The notes under the pieces are model-generated. The model worked only from the letters and a program-made list of their open reading frames with translations, was not told the origin of the DNA and ran no database searches. The position numbers and the translations under genes are program-made. DNA of 64,000 nucleotides from Sporocytophaga sp. (lineage in GTDB: Bacteria; Bacteroidota; Bacteroidia; Cytophagales; Cytophagaceae), in NCBI GenBank assembly GCA_024707265.1, contig JANQAB010000006.1:253001-317000 (forward strand), given 5' to 3'. Positions 17,238 to 26,958 of the stretch are shown here, one piece after another. The number at the start of each line of letters is the position of its first letter. The first letter of the stretch is position 1.

Positions 17238-19924
17238 TCAATCTATTATTTTAAAAAGCCTTTTCAGGAGCTGAGTTAAAACTACAGGCATCAGACTTAT
17301 CAGAATTATCCATTCCCACACCTCTGCTGATAGAGGTTTCACCTGCAATATCTTTTGAGCCCCGGGAAACACTCCTGTAATGGCCAGTATTGAAATACAA
17401 AAAACAAGTGCCATCCAGACAAATTTATTTCTTGTGATTTCATTCATAAAGAATGAACTTTTTCGTGAAGACAAATTAAAAACGTGCCAGAGTTGAGATA
17501 GAGCAAGTGTATAAAATATCATATCCTGTATAACTACAGGTTCATCTGCGTAGTATTTTTCAAAAAACAAGACACCACAAAGGATAGAGCCTGAAATACA
17601 TATACAATAAACGATTAGCGATTTCCAGTCACCCCTGTCGAGCATTGGTGCTTCCGGGTTCCGTGGAGGAAGTTTCATCACATTTCTATCCCCTTTCCAA
17701 GGCCTAAGGCCAAAGCAGGGAAAACATCAGTAATCAGATTAAGAAATAAAATCTGAATAGGTAGTAATACAATTCTTGGGTCTATGAATCCGGAAGCAAC
17801 CACCAGAACTATTTCGCTGAGGTTACAGGATAAAAGAAAGATTATAAACTCTCTTATATTCTGGAAAATAACCCTTCCCTGAAAGATAGCTTCTACAATA
17901 GAAACAAATGAGTCATCTTTTAAAACCACATCAGCTGTTTCTTTAGCTACCTGAGTTCCCCGTGTTCCCATGGCAATTCCAATATCAGCTTTTTTCAGTG
18001 CAGGTGTGTCATTAATACCATCTCCAGTCATAGCTACAATGTTACCCTCATCCTGATAAAGGCTGACAAGTTCTAACTTCTGAGCAGGAGTGACTCGTGC
18101 AAAAACACGCGTATTCATTACAACTTTTTTATCCTTCCCATGTATATCCAATGCTTGAAGCTGTGTACCTGTCATCAGTGCGCTTTCTTCCTCCTCCCCC
18201 TCTACAAGGCCGATCTTCCTGGCAATGGTGAAACCTGTTTTAGGATGGTCACCGGTAACCATAATCACCTTAACTCCAGCTGTCTTACAACTTTCCATTG
18301 CAAAACCTATATCATGTCTGGGCGGATCAAGGAAACCAACCAAACCGATGAAAGTTAAATCTTTAAGATACTCTTGCTCCTCCTCTGCCTGATGCCTGAT
18401 TGCAAAAGCAAGCACCCTCAGCCCCATTGATGAAATCCTTTCAGCCTCCTTATTCAAATGGGCGGTGAAAGAAGCATCAACAGGTAAGGCTTCTGACTCT
18501 TTAAGATAACTGCTGCAATGGGAAAGGATCGCTTCAACAGAACCCTTTGATGCTACAATAAACTCATCGCGAGATCTGACCAATACAGCCATCATCTTAG
18601 TATCTGAGCTAAAAGGAGTCTCATGAACTCTTACATATTCATCCTTCAGATTATTAGTATCTATTCCTCCTGAATATGCCAGTCTCAGCAAAGCTATCTC
18701 TATCGGGTCTCCGATCGCTTTCCCCGAAGACAAGCCCAGGATGGCATTATTACACAATGCAGCGGTCAGATACAACTCATGCAGGGAATTTTCAACATCT
18801 GCTATTTCGCTATTGAAAAAAGTATTCTGGCGCTTTTCAAAATCATTTTTCAATTCCAATGTCTTATGAGGAAAAGCGATGATGTTTACCTCCATCACAT
18901 TTTCAGTAAGTGTACCAGTCTTGTCTGTAAAGATGACATTAGTGCCTCCCAGCGTTTCAACAGAATAAAGTTTTTTTATTATGGCATTTCTTTTGGCCAG
19001 TCTAAGCATTCCATAGGCAAGTGCGATGGTAGAAACAATTGGAAGGCCTTCGGGAATAGCGGCAACTGCAAGAGCAATAGCTGTTTCCACTATAATATAA
19101 AACTCCTGTTTTCTGAAAAGACCCGCTATGATAAAAATACAAGCCATAGCTGCAGTAATCCAGATAAGAGTTTTGGTAAGTTTCTCCAATTTCAGATCCA
19201 GAGGAGTTGATGTATCTTCTGCCCTCTGTGTCATGGTTGATATTTTACCGAGCTCGGTATGTACCCCTGTCCCAGTTACAAGAAAATAGCCGTTCCCTTT
19301 TATAACAGATGTTCCTTTATAGACCATGTTGGTTCTATCAGCCAGAGGAGTTAATTCAGGAAGAGGCTCGCATACCTTATCCACCGGAAGGGATTCACCG
19401 GTAAGAGGAGATTCGTTTATCTCCAGATTATTAAGAGTTACAAGTCTTCCGTCAGCAGGAACCATGTCTCCGGCTTTAATATAAACCAGATCTCCAATCG
19501 CGAGTAAATTGGAATTGATTTCGGATAATTCACCTCTGATAACCTTGGCAAGAGAAATTTCAAGACTTTTCAATCCTTCCATCGATTTTCTTGCCTGTAG
19601 TTCAATAAAAAAGCCAATAAGGGCATTGATGAGAATAACTCCTCCAATAGCGAGAGAATTGCTAACATCATGAAAAAACAATGAAATGATTGCAGCTCCA
19701 GCCAGCAGATAAGTTATCGGATTCTGAAACTGTTCCAGTAATATCTTAAAAGCAGACTTTTCTTTTACCTCCTCAAGCTTATTCTCGCCATATTGAGCAA
19801 TTCTGCTTTTGGCTTCCTCTGCAGTTAATCCTTTCTTAGGATCAGATAATAAAAAATCCACAACCTTTTCTTCAGAAAGGGCATGGAATAAAAGTTCGAA
19901 TGAAAATCCTGATTTATCAAGCAC
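17238..19924 (-). CDS. Calcium-type (P2) cation-transporting P-type ATPase, frameshifted
   Basis: The main frame (748 codons to 17678) contains the actuator loop SPLTGESLPVDK, the membrane motif AIPEGLPIV, the phosphorylation site DKTGTLTE and the hinge TGDGINDTPALKKADIGIAMG. A second frame (17238-17681) holds the C-terminal membrane part. Adding one base in the A3G4 stretch (17690-17696) joins them as ALGLGKG-DRNVMKLPPR, the usual family junction, for 895 residues. The PEGLP motif places it with Ca2+- or Mn2+-type P2 pumps of the inner membrane. As written, the second frame could start at a GTG overlapping the first stop codon. Near Usp genes on the same strand. Confidence 0.87.
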
Positions 19925-19997
19925 AAGAAAATATATGCAAACCTAAGTTAAAATCAAAAACCTAAGTTCATTAAACTTTTAAAAGGCTTAATATGTT

Positions 19998-20390
19998 TTA
20001 CATATACTTTTCAAGAAAAGCCCTGAAATCTGCTTTAAGATCATCGAATATCTCATTAAAGCTATCCATTCTTTCTTCTAGATTATAATGTTCATCCGCA
20101 GTTCGTTCATCAACAGCATTGCTGAATTCCTTTTCAAAATCAGCCAGTACTCTTCCCATGCGATTGATATCGTGTTTTAATTTTATAATTTCATCATGCT
20201 GAATAAAGAACTTATTTTGGAATTGTTCTATCTGAATTTTAACATTTATATCAGTGTAATCTGATGCAATCTCTTCCAGACGTTCCTGAAAAATTTTCAG
20301 TTCGTCTTTACAAAACTCCAGCTTATTTAACCACAACTTTTCGTCAAAATGTAGCCAGGAGATCAATCTTCTTTTTTCATCCGCTATCAT
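19998..20390 (-). CDS. Coiled-coil protein of unknown function
   Basis: 130 residues from the ATG at 20390, a start that avoids overlap with the Usp gene (an ATG at 20417 would overlap it). Nearly all of it is predicted helix: long heptads of charged and aliphatic residues such as DELKIFQERLEEIASDY and HDEIIKLKHDINRMGRV. No membrane segment. It follows the Usp gene directly and precedes the P-type ATPase by 73 bases on the same strand, so the three are probably one unit. No family recognised. Confidence 0.75.
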   Translation of the reverse strand: MIADEKRRLISWLHFDEKLWLNKLEFCKDELKIFQERLEEIASDYTDINVKIQIEQFQNKFFIQHDEIIKLKHDINRMGRVLADFEKEFSNAVDERTADEHYNLEERMDSFNEIFDDLKADFRAFLEKYM

Positions 20391-20394
20391 ATTA

Positions 20395-21250
20395 TTAACT
20401 TTTATAATTTTTTTCATTCAATAGGAACATAGGAACCTCTGTTCTATATAAGCTTTTATCAATCATACTTTTTTTGAAAAGCTTTCTAAAGAAAGAACTG
20501 TTGTGTTTCATTAATGCAATCATATCTGCATCTTCCTCAGAAAGATAATTCTCAATAGCATCAAACCGCTGCTCCGAAACAAGCATTTCAAATTTAACCT
20601 TACCAAATTCATCAGTAGCTTTTACTTTTTTTTCTCAACCTGTCAAAGAGCACAACATCAAGACGCAGACTTATAGGATCAGCAACATGAAGCACTGTTA
20701 CCTTGGCATTAAAGATCTTTGCAAAATTCACTACCTCATCAATTGCCAAATGGTCATCATCACGAAGACCGCATGCATATACAATATGTCGGAATCCCTG
20801 ATACGTAGCGTCTGCAGGTACAGCCAGAACAGGACAGACAACATGATCCAGAGTGGAAATTGTAGTACTTCCAATCCATTTTGAAGTAATAGAATTATCG
20901 TAAGCTCCCATTACTATCAATTCAACATTTTCTTTTTGGGCAACTTCTGCTATTTCATTTACAGCTATTCCTGAAGAAAACTTGTACTCACAACTTATTC
21001 GGCTTCCGTTAAAATACTTTTCGTCACTTACAAGATCACATGACTGACGTAATTTTTCATTTGCAGAAGATTCCTGATCTTCAAGTATTTTCTCCATCAT
21101 AAATGTTGGAACAGTAGGCTCAAGAACAGGAAGTGGGGCCGAATTGAATACAATGACCTCCGATACTGCTTTCGCAGCTATCCCTTTAGCAAAGTTTAAT
21201 GCATTATTTGAACTATCTGAAAAGTCCGAAGCTAGCAGTAACTTATCCAT
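20395..21250 (-). CDS. Universal stress protein, tandem UspA domains, frameshifted
   Basis: Reads MDKLLLASDFSDSSNNALNFAKG, a UspA opening, through domain 1 (VELIVMGAYDNS..GSTTIS, where the second glycine of the ATP motif is Asp) into domain 2 (FRHIVYACGLRDDDH). The frame is lost in an A8 run (T8 on the plus strand, 20626-20633). Removing one A continues RKKVKATDEFGKVKFEM and ends at 20395: 284 residues, about the length of the Usp at 5351. Nucleotide binding is less sure than for that paralogue. First gene of a unit with the coiled-coil gene and P-type ATPase. Confidence 0.85.
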
Positions 21251-21323
21251 ATCTCCTACCTTTATTTAATAACATCAAAAGAGAGAAGATTAATTCGGAT
21301 AATATAAATGGGAAAAAACAATC

Positions 21324-22190
21324 TCAGTTTTCTAATTCAGCATTATGAAAATTTTCTGCTATCAGATCACATACTATTTTAAAATTCATCGGCAGCACTT
21401 GATCTGTATAAGGATGCCTGCCTCCAAATGTATGATCCGCATTTTCAATAATTTTCAATACGGAAACCGGATTTCTGTTTTTTAAGGCAAAAGCGTTATC
21501 GACGGGAACTGTCTGATCTGCTGATCCGTGAATAATTAAAAAATGCTTTAATTTTGAAGCAGCAGTGATAACATCGAGCCTTGATTTATTTTCAAGATAA
21601 GATTCCAGGAACTGAGGATAAAGAGGCATTTTTTGCCCTGTTCTTGCATTGTTTACAAATACTGTTTCTCCTTTTTTCCATAAATCAATATCCCTGTCAT
21701 TCAAAAACTTTTTCAGATCTGCAACTCCTGCAAGTGATACTACCGCCCTTACTCTTGGATCTTCAGCTCCCTTCAATATAGCTATTGATCCTCCTCTGCT
21801 ATGGCCTATCAGTATCAGCTTCCTTTTGTCCCACTCGGTTCCGGGAATAATTTCATCTTTAAATACATGATCTATCATAGCCTGAACATCATCAAGCTCA
21901 ATGATAAAATTATTCCTTCCGAAACTATTAAGATCAATAAATTCGAATGGACGATCAATGGTTGTTCCATTATGGGAGAAATTCATTTTAATGAAAACAA
22001 AATTCTTCTGAGTAAAATAGTCCATCATAAGGTCAAAATTACCCCAATCCTTAAACCCTTTAAACCCATGCAGAAAAATTATCAAAGGCTTTTCCTTTCC
22101 GTCTGAAGTATAGGAAAGATCATACAATAGTCTTCTTGAATGATTTATCAAAGTCAATTGTCTGTTTTTAAGTAAAATATGTTTTGCCAT
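21324..22190 (-). CDS. Alpha/beta hydrolase (esterase/peptidase-like)
   Basis: 288 residues from MAKHILLKNRQLTL; a longer start at 22274 adds an unrelated AT-rich stretch. Catalytic triad candidates: Ser in the nucleophile elbow GHSRGG, Asp in HGSADQTVP and His in ENADHTFGG. The oxyanion strand is IIFLHGFKGFKDWG. No signal peptide. The family hydrolyses esters, thioesters or small peptides; the substrate is not predictable. It lies 73 bases before the Usp gene on the same strand and is divergent from the polyprenyl synthase gene. Confidence 0.85.
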   Translation of the reverse strand: MAKHILLKNRQLTLINHSRRLLYDLSYTSDGKEKPLIIFLHGFKGFKDWGNFDLMMDYFTQKNFVFIKMNFSHNGTTIDRPFEFIDLNSFGRNNFIIELDDVQAMIDHVFKDEIIPGTEWDKRKLILIGHSRGGSIAILKGAEDPRVRAVVSLAGVADLKKFLNDRDIDLWKKGETVFVNNARTGQKMPLYPQFLESYLENKSRLDVITAASKLKHFLIIHGSADQTVPVDNAFALKNRNPVSVLKIIENADHTFGGRHPYTDQVLPMNFKIVCDLIAENFHNAELEN

Positions 22191-22349
22191 AAATGTCCAA
22201 AATGAACTATTATATTTTAAACTATTGAAAACCAATACAGATAAAATTGATAAAGAATCCTGAATGATAATCATAATTTTAAATTAATAAAATAATTTTT
22301 ATAAGCGCAGCCCTTTGGAAACAGTATAAATAGATTGTAATATTGTATC

Positions 22350-23328
22350 ATGGCTGTCAGTATTAAAGAAATACAAGCTCCGATTGAAGACGAAATAAAG
22401 GATTTTGAAAAGAAATTCAGGGATTCTATGAAAAGCAACGTAGTGTTGCTTGACAGAATCATGACCTATATCGTTAAAAGAAAGGGCAAACAATTAAGGC
22501 CGATGTTTGTATTTCTTATGGCCAAAACATGTGGAGGCATTAGTGAATCTACGTACAGAGGCGCCGCGCTTATTGAATTGCTCCATACAGCCACACTTGT
22601 TCATGATGATGTGGTGGACGATGCTAATTACAGACGCGGATTCTTTTCCATTAATGCACTTTGGAAAAATAAAATAGCAGTGCTTGTTGGAGATTACTTG
22701 CTTTCCAAAGGATTACTACTCTCCCTTCAGAATGATGATTTCAGCATACTTAAAATTGTTTCCAATGCTGTAAAGGAAATGAGTGAAGGTGAATTGCTTC
22801 AAATAGAAAAAGCAAGGAATCTTGACATTACAGAAGAAGTATACTTCGAAATTATCCGTCAGAAAACCGCTTCTCTCATAGCTTCATGTTGTGCTGTTGG
22901 CGCTGCCTCGTCCGGCATTGATACAGACTCGATAGAAAATGCCAGACTTTTCGGAGAAAAAAGTTGGAATGGCATTTCAGATAAAAGACGACCTCTTTGA
23001 CTATAATACCGAAGCTGTTATAGGTAAACCTATCGGTATTGATATAAAAGAAAGAAAAATGACACTTCCCCTGATCTTTGCTCTTAGCAAATCCAGCTGG
23101 TGGGAAAAAAGAAAAATCATTAACATCGTTAAAAATCAAAACGATAATCCCAAGAAAGTTGCTGAAGTAATTCAATTTGTGAAAAATTCCGGAGGCATTG
23201 AGTATGCCACGGAAATCATGAATAAATACATGAATCAGGCGAACTCGATCCTCGATACGTTTCCATCCTCTCCTTACAAACAATCCCTTCAACAGTTGGT
23301 TAAATATACAATAGAGAGAGATAAATAA
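22350..23328 (+). CDS. Polyprenyl (octaprenyl/solanesyl-type) diphosphate synthase, frameshifted
   Basis: Class I trans-prenyltransferase making the side chain of menaquinone or similar. The first aspartate-rich motif is HDDVVDDANYRRG (DDxxD), preceded by GKQLRPMFVFLMA. The frame breaks in an A6 run at 22957-22962. Removing one A joins LFGEK to VGMAFQIKDDLFDYN, the second aspartate motif, and then IGKPIGIDIKERKMTLP, giving 325 residues. Both Asp motifs are needed for catalysis, and such enzymes are normally essential. Chain length cannot be read safely; an IspB-like long-chain enzyme fits the length and motifs. As written it is two overlapping pieces. Confidence 0.88.
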
Positions 23329-23365
23329 TTTCTCTTATTGAATTTAAACTAATTGGGAAGAAATC

Positions 23366-23860
23366 ATGAGAAGTAGTGCGTTAACTTTAAAATCTGTCAG
23401 AAAGAATGCTTACAGGTATACAGAAAGCATAGGAGATTCAGCTACTAAAATTGCTAAATCAGTGAAAAAATCCTTCTCCAAAGTTGATTGGAAAGGAATG
23501 AGAAAGGGAGCCAAAAAGCAATATAATATCCTTTCTAAAAGAGGCCAAAGATTAGTACTTCAGGCTAAAAAATCAGCGAGATTAACCGCCAGAAAACTAA
23601 GAAGAAAAGCGTGGTACCGGGAATTAAAGAAGGGAACATTCTTTCCTAAAAGGGCCAGAATTATAAGAAGCTGGGCTATTTTAAACGCAAAATACATTCA
23701 ACTTATGGTAAGCAAAAAAGCCAGAAGAGTGAATCGTATGTTAAATCCGGATTATCCTGCTTTAAGAAATTTTGCGGATGACACTTTGGCAATCACTAAG
23801 TTTTTCTTTGGAACTCAAATTCCAAGGTATACAGGAATGGCACTGGAGAAAGTGAGATAA
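23366..23860 (+). CDS. Very basic protein of unknown function
   Basis: 164 residues with an unusually high Lys/Arg content throughout (SVKKSFSKVDWKGMRKGAKK, KSARLTARKLRRKAWYRE). No signal peptide, membrane span or known domain; the C-terminal third is less basic (FADDTLAITKFFFGTQIP). Such composition suggests nucleic-acid or acidic-polymer binding, which is inference only. It starts 37 bases after the polyprenyl synthase stop codon on the same strand and ends in a strong terminator, so it is probably the last gene of that transcript. Confidence 0.7.
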   Translation: MRSSALTLKSVRKNAYRYTESIGDSATKIAKSVKKSFSKVDWKGMRKGAKKQYNILSKRGQRLVLQAKKSARLTARKLRRKAWYRELKKGTFFPKRARIIRSWAILNAKYIQLMVSKKARRVNRMLNPDYPALRNFADDTLAITKFFFGTQIPRYTGMALEKVR

Positions 23861-23882
23861 AATTTATAAAGCATTTATGTCT

Positions 23883-23914
23883 AAAGGGGCTATATTCATA
23901 GCCTCTTTTTTTTT
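23883..23914 (+). terminator. Rho-independent terminator after the basic protein gene
   Basis: Stem AGGGGCTAT / ATAGCCTCT (one mismatch) in 23883-23906, followed by a run of nine T, 23 bases after the stop codon. Confidence 0.88.
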
Positions 23915-24004
23915 ATACACTTTTTATCTAATTTAATAATCAATTCTGGCCATAATTTGTCTTTCTGACTTTTTATATATTTAAATCCCTAAAATTCAAA
24001 CCAG

Positions 24005-25486
24005 ATGTTAGCTATACGAAACTCCATCTTAATATTACTTTTCTTAACCATTACTCCTTTTGCAATGGGTCAGATTCGTCTGCCAGCAATATTCTCGTCA
24101 AACATGGTAATTCAACAAAACGCTGAGATACCTATATGGGGATGGGCAGGACCAACACAGGATATCCAGATTCAGGTAAGCTGGGATACAATAGTGGTTC
24201 AAACTAAAGTTTCCAATACATCTATGTGGAAAGCCACAATAAAAACACCTTCTGCTGGTGGACCTCATACGATATCAATTAAGGCTGGGACAGAGAAGAA
24301 AATGCTTGAGAATGTATTATCTGGAGATGTATGGTTATGTTCTGGTCAGTCTAATATGGAATGGAATATGGACGTTTCTGCCGACGGAAAGCCTTACTTA
24401 GAACAGATCAATGATTCATTGATGAGATTATTTCAGGTACCACGATCGGCCGCTTCTACTCCACAGATGAAAGGAGAAGGCAACTGGAATCTTTGTTCTG
24501 GTGAACCTCTGAGATGGTTTAGTGCTGTAGCTTATTATTTTGGCAAAACTCTTAACACTGAACTAAAAGTACCGATAGGCCTTATTCACTCAAGTTGGGG
24601 AGGTACGCCAGCTGAGGTATGGGTTCCCCAAAGTATGATAGATTCAGATTCACTTCTTAAAGCTGCTGCAGACAAACAATGCGATATCGACAGGCCATGG
24701 TGCCCTTCTTCTCCGGGTATGGCTTATAACTCAATGATTGCTCCACTAATCCCATTTAAGCTGGCAGGGATTATCTGGTATCAAGGTGAATCAAATGTAG
24801 ACCATCCATACTCTTACAAACTGCTGATGGAAAAGTTAATATTCAACTGGAGAAAAGATTTTCAATCAGAGCTGCCTTTTTATTATGTACAAATAGCTCC
24901 TTACAGTGGATATGGAAATAATATGAATGGTGTACTGCTTCGTGAACAACAGTCAAAACTTTTGGAAGTTCCAGAAACAGGTATGGTTATCATTTCTGAT
25001 GTTGTTGAAAATGTAAAAGATGTCCACCCTCGATATAAAAAACCTGTCGGTGAAAGATTGGCCCGCTTAGCTCTTGAAGAAACATATCATTTCAAGACCA
25101 TATCAGCCAAAAGTCCTTCCTTTAAATTCATGAAAATAGAAAATGGGAAAATTAAAATCACTTTTGACAATGCATCTAATGGTCTTAAGTCCAAAGAAGG
25201 AAAAGAACTCAAAGGTTTTATCATTGCAGGAAGTGACAAACTATTTTATCTAGCTAAAGCAACAATTATAAATAATACTGTAACAATTTATTCTCCCAAA
25301 GTAAAAGCCCCCGTAGCAGTACGTTTTGAATGGACTAATGATGCCTTGCCCAGTCTTTTTTTAATAAAGAAGGCTTACCGGCTTCTTCATTCAGAACCGA
25401 TGAATGGACAATTGAATAAAATCAACAAAACGATCCGTTATTCCTCACTCACACATCAAAAAAACTTTAATAAAATGGCAGCCTGA
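24005..25486 (+). CDS. Sialate O-acetylesterase family (SASA) esterase, secreted
   Basis: 493 residues with a signal peptide ending near FAMGQ. An N-terminal beta domain (about 25-110) precedes the SGNH-type esterase domain: nucleophile Ser in LCSGQSNMEW, then IPIGLIHSSWGGTPAEVW, IIWYQGESNVDHP and the C-terminal Asp-x-His block VHPRYKKPVGERLA. The family removes O-acetyl groups from sialic acids or other acetylated glycans such as xylan. Activity on plant or microbial polysaccharide outside the cytoplasm is the best guess. The gene stands alone; its last codons form one arm of a terminator. Confidence 0.88.
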   Translation: MLAIRNSILILLFLTITPFAMGQIRLPAIFSSNMVIQQNAEIPIWGWAGPTQDIQIQVSWDTIVVQTKVSNTSMWKATIKTPSAGGPHTISIKAGTEKKMLENVLSGDVWLCSGQSNMEWNMDVSADGKPYLEQINDSLMRLFQVPRSAASTPQMKGEGNWNLCSGEPLRWFSAVAYYFGKTLNTELKVPIGLIHSSWGGTPAEVWVPQSMIDSDSLLKAAADKQCDIDRPWCPSSPGMAYNSMIAPLIPFKLAGIIWYQGESNVDHPYSYKLLMEKLIFNWRKDFQSELPFYYVQIAPYSGYGNNMNGVLLREQQSKLLEVPETGMVIISDVVENVKDVHPRYKKPVGERLARLALEETYHFKTISAKSPSFKFMKIENGKIKITFDNASNGLKSKEGKELKGFIIAGSDKLFYLAKATIINNTVTIYSPKVKAPVAVRFEWTNDALPSLFLIKKAYRLLHSEPMNGQLNKINKTIRYSSLTHQKNFNKMAA

Positions 25487-25511
25487 GTTAAGCGGCCGCC
25501 ATTTTATTAAA
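25466..25511. terminator. Bidirectional terminator between convergent genes
   Basis: An 18-bp inverted repeat with a single mismatch (arms 25466-25483 and 25494-25511, GC core GGCMGCC, AT-rich outer part). It sits between the esterase stop codon, which lies in its loop, and the convergent Gly/Pro/Asn-rich gene. AT-rich flanks give T tails in both directions. Confidence 0.88.
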
Positions 25512-25517
25512 CCGCAC

Positions 25518-25991
25518 TTAATACCCCGAGCCTATATTAGTTCCTGGCCCAATAGAACCAGGGCTTGATCCAGGTGCACTGGAAGATGGTTGCGGAGTTG
25601 ATGTACTAGGCAACATACCATTATTGGGAAGCCCTCCGTTATTAGGCAAACCTCCGTTATTAGGTAACATTCCCCCACCAGGCAATTGTCCATTGTCGGG
25701 AAGCCCACCATTGTACTCGATACCAGGATTCACCTGAGTATTGGGATTAATATTTGGATTTGTTGCAGGGTTATTATTATATATACTTGTTTCATTCCTT
25801 AATTTAGTTCCATCAATTGAACCTGGAACTGTCGGATTGATAGAATAATAAGATTCGTCAGGAGAACTGTTCACGCCCGGATTTGAATAAAGGTCGGTAT
25901 TTCTCCCTATAATTGTTGTATTCGTATCAATTTGTGCAAAGGAACTGATGCCCCATCCCATTGCAAACATTATCATCAGCACTATTTTCAT
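25518..25991 (-). CDS. Secreted low-complexity Gly/Pro/Asn/Ser-rich protein
   Basis: 157 residues from MKIVLMIMFAMGWGISSFAQ, a signal peptide. The remainder is disordered: DTNTTIIGRNTD, then Asn/Pro-rich stretches, then short tandem repeats of the type NNGGLP (three copies, with GGMLP variants, about residues 95-130), then a Ser/Pro/Gly tail ending GTNIGSGY. No catalytic domain. Likely a surface or matrix component; function unknown. The internal DNA repeat (unit about 18 bp) could vary in copy number. Confidence 0.72.
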   Translation of the reverse strand: MKIVLMIMFAMGWGISSFAQIDTNTTIIGRNTDLYSNPGVNSSPDESYYSINPTVPGSIDGTKLRNETSIYNNNPATNPNINPNTQVNPGIEYNGGLPDNGQLPGGGMLPNNGGLPNNGGLPNNGMLPSTSTPQPSSSAPGSSPGSIGPGTNIGSGY

Positions 25992-26127
25992 ATTCCTTTT
26001 TTTTATCAAAACAATTTGAGATCCGGCATAGTGCTAAATTCCCCTTAGATCCCTAATCTGCTGACACTTCAATAATGTTTGACCTTTTGCATGTCAAACA
26101 TTTTTTATGACCACAAATTATTTAAAT

Positions 26128-26134
26128 AAGGAGG
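26128..26134 (+). promoter_or_regulatory. Strong Shine-Dalgarno sequence for the DUF4136 lipoprotein gene
   Basis: AAGGAGG, 9 bases before the ATG at 26144 and 6 before an in-frame GTG at 26141. Perfect sites like this are uncommon in Bacteroidota, where most genes here have AT-rich leaders. It suggests strong or unusual translation of this gene. Confidence 0.65.
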
Positions 26135-26143
26135 AAAGTAGTG

Positions 26144-26878
26144 ATGAAAAGATTAGTGTGGTTAGTTATCGGGGTGGTACTTACTCTGTCTTATGGATGT
26201 CAGCCAGGAAGTAATGCACATACAAGTTATAATCCTGATACGGATTTTTCCAAGTTCAGGACATTTGCCTGGCTACCTAAACAATTACCTGAACAGCAAG
26301 GAGAAGAATTGAATGATGTAATGAGCTTATATAATAATGAGCTGATTGAACTGAAAATAAAAAGAATGGTGAACAGTGATTTGTGGGATAAAGGTTTATA
26401 CCTGGACTCCCTGAATCCAGACCTTTTATTTACATATTCTATAGTAATGGAAAACAGAGAAAGGTATACCAATACTCCATTGGTTGTGAACCAACCCAAC
26501 CTTGCAGTTCCCAGGTTTTACAATTATTTCGAACAACCTTATACCATGTATAATTATCTTACAAATGATTATAACATATACCCATATACAACTTATTTCG
26601 GAGGAATAAACATGTACAATACTACACCAGATGGTATTTATTATGGAGCAGGTATCTACAGGCCTCAGATATTGGGGAATATTAGCGAAAAAGTTCAGTA
26701 TAAAGAGGGGACTCTTGTGATTGATGTAATAGACCGTAAAACAAATCAATTGATCTGGAGAGGATACAGCAGTGAATCTTTAAATAGTCCATCGATGTTT
26801 GAAAATTTGTTACCAAGTCAGATAAACGGAATTATGGAGCAATTTCCATCTCCTTATCTATCTAATGGTTTGAATTAA
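26144..26878 (+). CDS. DUF4136 family lipoprotein
   Basis: 244 residues. A short signal peptide ends in the lipobox LSYGC, so the mature protein should be lipid-anchored in the envelope. The rest fits DUF4136: YNPDTDFSKFRTFAWLP near the start, and TLVIDVIDRKTNQLIWRGY before a C-terminal helix with LPSQINGIMEQFP. The central part is Tyr/Asn/Thr-rich and likely a family-specific insert. Function unknown. The ATG at 26144 is preferred over GTG 26141 for spacing to the Shine-Dalgarno site. Confidence 0.83.
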   Translation: MKRLVWLVIGVVLTLSYGCQPGSNAHTSYNPDTDFSKFRTFAWLPKQLPEQQGEELNDVMSLYNNELIELKIKRMVNSDLWDKGLYLDSLNPDLLFTYSIVMENRERYTNTPLVVNQPNLAVPRFYNYFEQPYTMYNYLTNDYNIYPYTTYFGGINMYNTTPDGIYYGAGIYRPQILGNISEKVQYKEGTLVIDVIDRKTNQLIWRGYSSESLNSPSMFENLLPSQINGIMEQFPSPYLSNGLN

Positions 26879-26895
26879 TTATTCAGTTTGTATAT

Positions 26896-26946
26896 TTAAA
26901 AACCTGATGTTTAATCTATTTATTAGATATCAGGTTTTAACTTTTT
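26896..26946 (+). terminator. Terminator of the DUF4136 gene
   Basis: Arms TTAAAAACCTGAT (26896-26908) and ATCAGGTTTTAA (26929-26940) with a further AT-rich inner stem, followed by a T-rich tail. Confidence 0.78.
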
Positions 26947-26958
26947 ACTAATAACATT

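Noticed and set aside
17678..17681. P-type ATPase as two natural genes with overlapping stop and start
   Set aside because: Joined sequence restores a standard conserved junction and normal length; two-piece P2 ATPases are not known to me.
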